Assembly (NCBI GenBank): GCA_018398765.1
Contig: JAHBMJ010001193.1
Coordinates: 1 to 33,944, forward strand
Source: Chromera velia
Lineage: Eukaryota > Sar > Chromeraceae
Length of the DNA: 33,944 nt
Reading direction: 5' to 3'
Positions 32,297-33,944 of this stretch are shown here, one piece after another; the stretch's first letter is position 1; the number at the start of each line of letters is the position of its first letter. The translations under genes were made by a program, and so were the position numbers. The notes below the pieces were generated by a model that saw only the letters and a list, made by a program, of their open reading frames with translations, had not been told where the DNA came from and made no database searches.

Positions 32297-33885
32297 CCCC
32301 ACGGGTGAAGAGTTCACCTTGCCTGCCTACCTACCTGCCTGCTTGTGTGCCTGGCTCCCTTCCCTTCTCACTCCCCTCCGTCCCGTGCCCCTTCCACCCC
32401 CGTACCCGATCACGAATGCGTGCATGCATGTATGCAATGATTGACATGCAGGACCTGTGTGGGAGGACGGGAGTGGATTCTCAACCCCCAGGGGCCTCGT
32501 CTTTCCGGACGGGGAGCCGTCAACCTTCCAGAGCTTTCGTGTTCGCGTGTACGGAGAGGGTCTTTTCTCGACTGCGCACATTCTTTTCCTCCCGGCGACG
32601 GAATTCTGCGGACAGCAAGTCAGTTTTACGGGCAGAGAGAGAGAGAGAGAACAGGAGACGGATAGCGAAAAGACAGGTAGAGAAAAGAGACACTTCTACT
32701 CGGGATCCACAAAAATTGCAGACTTCCGAAAATATCCTGTGCTCCTCAATCACATGTCATATCACGCACTCTTTCTGTTGCTCGGCACCCGCAGGATATC
32801 AGACGCATGCGGCAGGTGATCTGGCGTCTTTTGTTTTTGTGCGATTCCGTCTATTTTTTCCTGCATGATTGGAATCTCCAAAAACAAGCTTTCACCCTTA
32901 CCCCTCTCGCTCTGCCAAGAGTCCCGACCAGCTTTCTCTTCAGCGTCTCAGTGTCTCCTGCATCGGCGGTTTCTTTCCTTTTCCCGCTTGCCGGCCGTGC
33001 AGTCAACCAAGATTCAGGAGGAGCGCGCAGCCGTCTCAGTGCTGAAGAAGGGACACGACGCTGCAAGGTCAGTCAGTCAGACATGCAGGCAGCTTGACAG
33101 ATGTGAAAAGAGGTGGACAAGTGCAAACGAGTTCATGCGTTTGTTTTTCCCCGTTTTCCTCCCTCTTGGACTGCCCGCCTTACACCAGGGGAATTAAAGC
33201 GCTTTCATTTTTTTCTTTTTTCTGATCTTTGCCCTGCTCTGTTACACAGGTTTGAAGAGCTCAGAGACACCACCGAGGACGAAAAAAGCCAAGTCGAGGC
33301 CCTCTCAGGCTACAGACCATCGCAAGTCATCACATTTGGACCCATGTTTCTGCGGGAGGCGGGAGCGTACAAGGTCGGTCAGTGACTTTATTTTTGCCTT
33401 CATACATGCGTAGGCAAACACGCACTCTCGTCTGAAAGAGGCACCCGTGGGAAAGGTTATCTCATCCTTTGCACAGACGATTTTGTTGGACTTCATCAAG
33501 AGCCTTCTTCGAAGAAAGTGCTGTACATCTTTCACTCTTATCCTGCCTACTTCCGGACTGACTCACCCACATTTTCTGAAGGGCGGTCATCTGTCCTGTC
33601 TCTTCGATTGCATTCTCTTCGCTGTATCTTTTTGTCTGTCTGTCTGTCTGTCTGTCTATCCTTTGCATTGCACCTTGCTGCCTGCCACTAATCATCTCTG
33701 TTCCTTCCCCTCTCCTGACTGAACGTGCAGATTTGTTATTGGGACGGGGACCTCGAGGGCCTCTCTTACAAGGCGGCACACAAAGTGACCAACGCATGGG
33801 AGATTGAACCCATCAGCCCCACAAGCTTGCAGTACTGCCCTCCGGAGAGCATCAACGTGCCCGAGACCGCCGTTGAAAACCCAGA
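15099..33885 (+). CDS. Gene C: giant modular secreted/surface protein (33 exons, 3' end off window)
   Basis: Phase-consistent exons: 15099-15177, 15523-16137, 16504-16786, 17359-17457, 17754-17899 (uncertain), 18249-18427, 19881-19997, 20263-20550, 20932-20993, 21221-21414, 21627-21756, 21982-22246, 22726-22831, 23135-23371, 23725-24019, 24323-24416, 24622-24877, 25288-25676, 26037-26145, 26866-27207, 27436-27780, 28087-28365, 28704-29123, 29345-29569, 29760-29941, 30174-30437, 30833-30934, 31198-31291, 31495-31962, 32452-32618, 33003-33067, 33250-33373, 33731-33885. This gives about 2391 residues. Order: signal peptide, module shared with gene A, two EGF-like domains, CWC-type modules, three tandem LCN-E modules, more CWC-type modules. 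No membrane helix is seen in the window. The last donor (GTCAGT at 33886) shows that the gene continues. The role is inferred as adhesion, recognition or cell covering. Confidence 0.82.
15523..16137 (+). other. Gene C exon 2: N-terminal module shared with gene A, then EGF-like domain
   Basis: The exon starts ADSREYIC and shares [32 protein letters not shown] and GWFEGPWW with gene A. After the shared part it reads through to [20 protein letters not shown]...DCDC...FNGTTCTG, whose six-Cys spacing fits an EGF-like domain. Gene A has an intron here and other sequence after it. An extra segment of about 13 residues lies between two similar 14-nt stretches (CGAATGAACTTGAA near 15695 and CGGATGAACTTGCA near 15758), which suggests a local duplication or insertion. 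Confidence 0.82.
16504..16786 (+). other. Gene C exon 3: calcium-binding-type EGF domain and following segment
   Basis: [19 protein letters not shown], then GEYECKCPE, follow the cbEGF pattern (acidic D-I/D-D-C start, N in C-x-N-x-x-C). The remaining part ([15 protein letters not shown] to CDEFRLLPL) is not recognised and runs into exon 4 (17359-17457, [11 protein letters not shown]...TLTWTPF). The donor TT|GTCAGT (phase 2) was chosen because exon 4 requires phase 2. Confidence 0.78.
17754..17899 (+). other. Gene C exon 5 (tentative)
   Basis: Exon 4 ends in phase 2 and exon 6 begins in phase 1, so an exon must lie between 17458 and 18248. The only good candidate I found starts after TTTTTCAG (17753) and ends at T|GTACGT (17899); it reads [17 protein letters not shown]...[12 protein letters not shown] without a stop. 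A shorter version ending at 17872 (GTGAAG) is equally in phase. Boundaries are a guess supported by phase only. Confidence 0.4.
18249..20550 (+). other. Gene C exons 6-8: first CWC-type module (M1), split by the GAA-rich intron
   Basis: Exon 6 reads [18 protein letters not shown], then [14 protein letters not shown]. Exon 7 (19881-19997) ends DTPKGVWR, and exon 8 (20263-20550) begins [19 protein letters not shown]. The order of a beta-strand-like stretch, I/V-x-V/I-hydrophobic...D-C, then G-x-W-x-I-C-x-C, recurs later in the protein. The donor at 18428 (GAC|GTCCGT, phase 0) is the one that fits exon 7, so the long purine tract lies in the intron, not in the protein. Confidence 0.7.
18448..19522 (+). 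repeat. 1.07-kb GAA/AAG polypurine tract in a gene C intron
   Basis: An almost pure purine strand of GAA/AAG units with A-rich variants and scattered GAC interruptions, in the intron 18428-19880. Higher-order repeats are visible: a block with AAAGAAAAGAAGAAAAAGAA followed by GAGAAGAAG recurs near 18760, 19065, 19265 and 19410. It makes long Lys/Glu or Phe/Ser/Leu open frames that are artefacts. Such tracts can form triplex (H-) DNA. Confidence 0.92.
20769..20810. repeat. (TTTC)n(TGTC)n microsatellite
   Basis: Tetranucleotide repeats in the gene C intron before exon 9. Confidence 0.85.
20932..22831 (+). other. Gene C exons 9-13: second CWC-type module (M2)
   Basis: Short exon 9 (20932-20993) leads into exon 10 with [20 protein letters not shown]. 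Exon 11 starts [10 protein letters not shown], exon 12 reads [20 protein letters not shown], and exon 13 (22726-22831) carries [15 protein letters not shown] and ends VYLKG in phase 1. As in M1, a phase 0 intron lies just before the ICWC strand. Confidence 0.7.
21592..21620. repeat. (CATC)n microsatellite next to a splice acceptor
   Basis: About seven CATC units lead straight into CTGCAG, the acceptor of gene C exon 11, and take the place of the pyrimidine tract. Confidence 0.88.
23135..24877 (+). other. Gene C exons 14-17: third CWC-type module (M3) and Cys-rich linker
   Basis: Exon 14 starts [20 protein letters not shown] and has [11 protein letters not shown]. Exon 15 begins [12 protein letters not shown], a divergent form of the G-x-W-x-x-C strand. 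Exons 16 and 17 add Cys-containing segments ([46 protein letters not shown]) that do not match the other modules. Junction phases 1, 1, 2, 0, 1 fit. Confidence 0.68.
24530..24557. repeat. (TCGT)n/(TCAT) microsatellite
   Basis: Tetranucleotide repeats in the pyrimidine-rich intron before gene C exon 17. Confidence 0.8.
25288..27780 (+). other. Gene C exons 18-21: three tandem LCN-E / Cys-Cys modules
   Basis: Copy 1 is exons 18-19 (25288-25676, 26037-26145), copy 2 exon 20 (26866-27207), copy 3 exon 21 (27436-27780). Each has an aromatic start, a Cys about 8-10 residues before the signature ([42 protein letters not shown]), one or more Trp, and a final Cys-Cys pair ([24 protein letters not shown]). 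All three start and end in phase 1, so they can duplicate or shuffle without frame loss. C-x3-G-x-x-L-C recalls signatures in formylglycine-enzyme-like and lectin-like folds, but no family is assigned. Confidence 0.72.
26721..26822. repeat. (CT)n(GT)n microsatellite
   Basis: About 75 nt of CT/TTCT followed by (GT)n, in the intron before gene C exon 20. Confidence 0.9.
32133..32294. repeat. Compound (CA)n(GA)n(ACAGAG)n(CA)n microsatellite
   Basis: CA repeats flank GA and ACAGAG repeats in the intron between gene C exons 29 and 30. It produces long His/Thr/Arg/Glu open frames that are not genes. Confidence 0.9.
33632..33658. repeat. (GTCT)n microsatellite
   Basis: Six to seven GTCT units in the last gene C intron of the window. 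Confidence 0.85.
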
Positions 33886-33944
33886 GTCAGTCGACAAACA
33901 CACTGAAGGGCCGTAGATTTGAAAAGCAAAAGAAGAAAAGGGAG

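Larger units (their letters stand above)
28087..33885 (+). other. Gene C exons 22-33: further CWC-type modules (M4-M8)
   Basis: Exon 22 has [19 protein letters not shown]. Exon 23 starts GPVVKE and has [16 protein letters not shown]. Exons 24-28 start GLPRAS and end with [15 protein letters not shown] (exon 28). Exon 29 starts [10 protein letters not shown] and has AICLYDELN. Exons 30-33 start [10 protein letters not shown] and have [17 protein letters not shown]. Modules usually begin with Gly-Pro at a phase 1 intron, and the I-C-x-C strand often opens an exon after a phase 0 intron. Exon 25 holds a Pro/Glu-rich linker. The protein continues beyond 33885. Confidence 0.72.

Noticed and set aside
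31994-32868. Open frames rich in His/Thr and Arg/Glu
   Set aside because: Produced by the compound CA/GA repeat in a gene C intron; the real exon here is 32452-32618 in another context.
1-33944. tRNA, rRNA, CRISPR, telomere repeats
   Set aside because: No cloverleaf boxes, conserved rRNA blocks, spaced identical repeats or telomere-like tandem repeats were seen.

Overview
This window looks like nuclear DNA of an intron-rich protist, most plausibly an alveolate. A chromerid alga such as Chromera velia is my best guess, not a proof. Reasons: roughly balanced base composition, dozens of short exons split by introns of about 0.1-1.5 kb, GCAG acceptors, many di-, tri- and tetranucleotide microsatellites, TGCATGC clusters near gene starts, and large cysteine-rich secreted or membrane proteins of kinds common in alveolates. 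Nothing prokaryotic is present: no operons, CRISPR arrays or insertion sequences.

Three split genes can be assembled, and at each junction the reading phases fit. Gene A (minus, 7982 to beyond position 1, 16 exons, about 1387 residues in the window) encodes a signal peptide, an N-terminal module, a possible PAN/apple-like segment, GCC2/GCC3 (ephrin-receptor-like) cysteine-rich repeats and at least six transmembrane segments; its 3' end lies off the left edge. Gene B (minus, 14328-11876, 5 exons, 438 residues) is complete and unrecognised, with an acidic/Ser-rich tail. Gene C (plus, 15099 to beyond the right edge, 33 exons, about 2391 residues in the window) encodes a giant secreted protein: signal peptide, the same N-terminal module as gene A, two EGF-like domains, then repeated modules with a CxC/CWC signature, and three tandem copies of a module carrying an LCN-x-E signature and ending in a Cys-Cys pair.

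Layout: 1-7982 gene A; 7983-8340 its leader, similar to the leader of gene C; 8340-9260 AT-rich insertion-like DNA with hairpins; 9260-11875 intergenic with simple repeats; 11876-14328 gene B; 14329-15098 a 770-bp divergent promoter region with GC palindromes and TGCATGC repeats; 15099-33944 gene C, including a 1.07-kb GAA/AAG purine tract inside one intron (18448-19522).

Genes A and C are head-to-head inverted paralogues at their 5' ends only (leader, signal-peptide exon, first module exon) and then become unrelated. This points to an inverted segmental duplication followed by exon shuffling, which put the same secretion and recognition module on a multipass membrane protein and on a giant modular secreted protein. 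The repeated CWC-type module of gene C is the strongest candidate for an undescribed protein family here.
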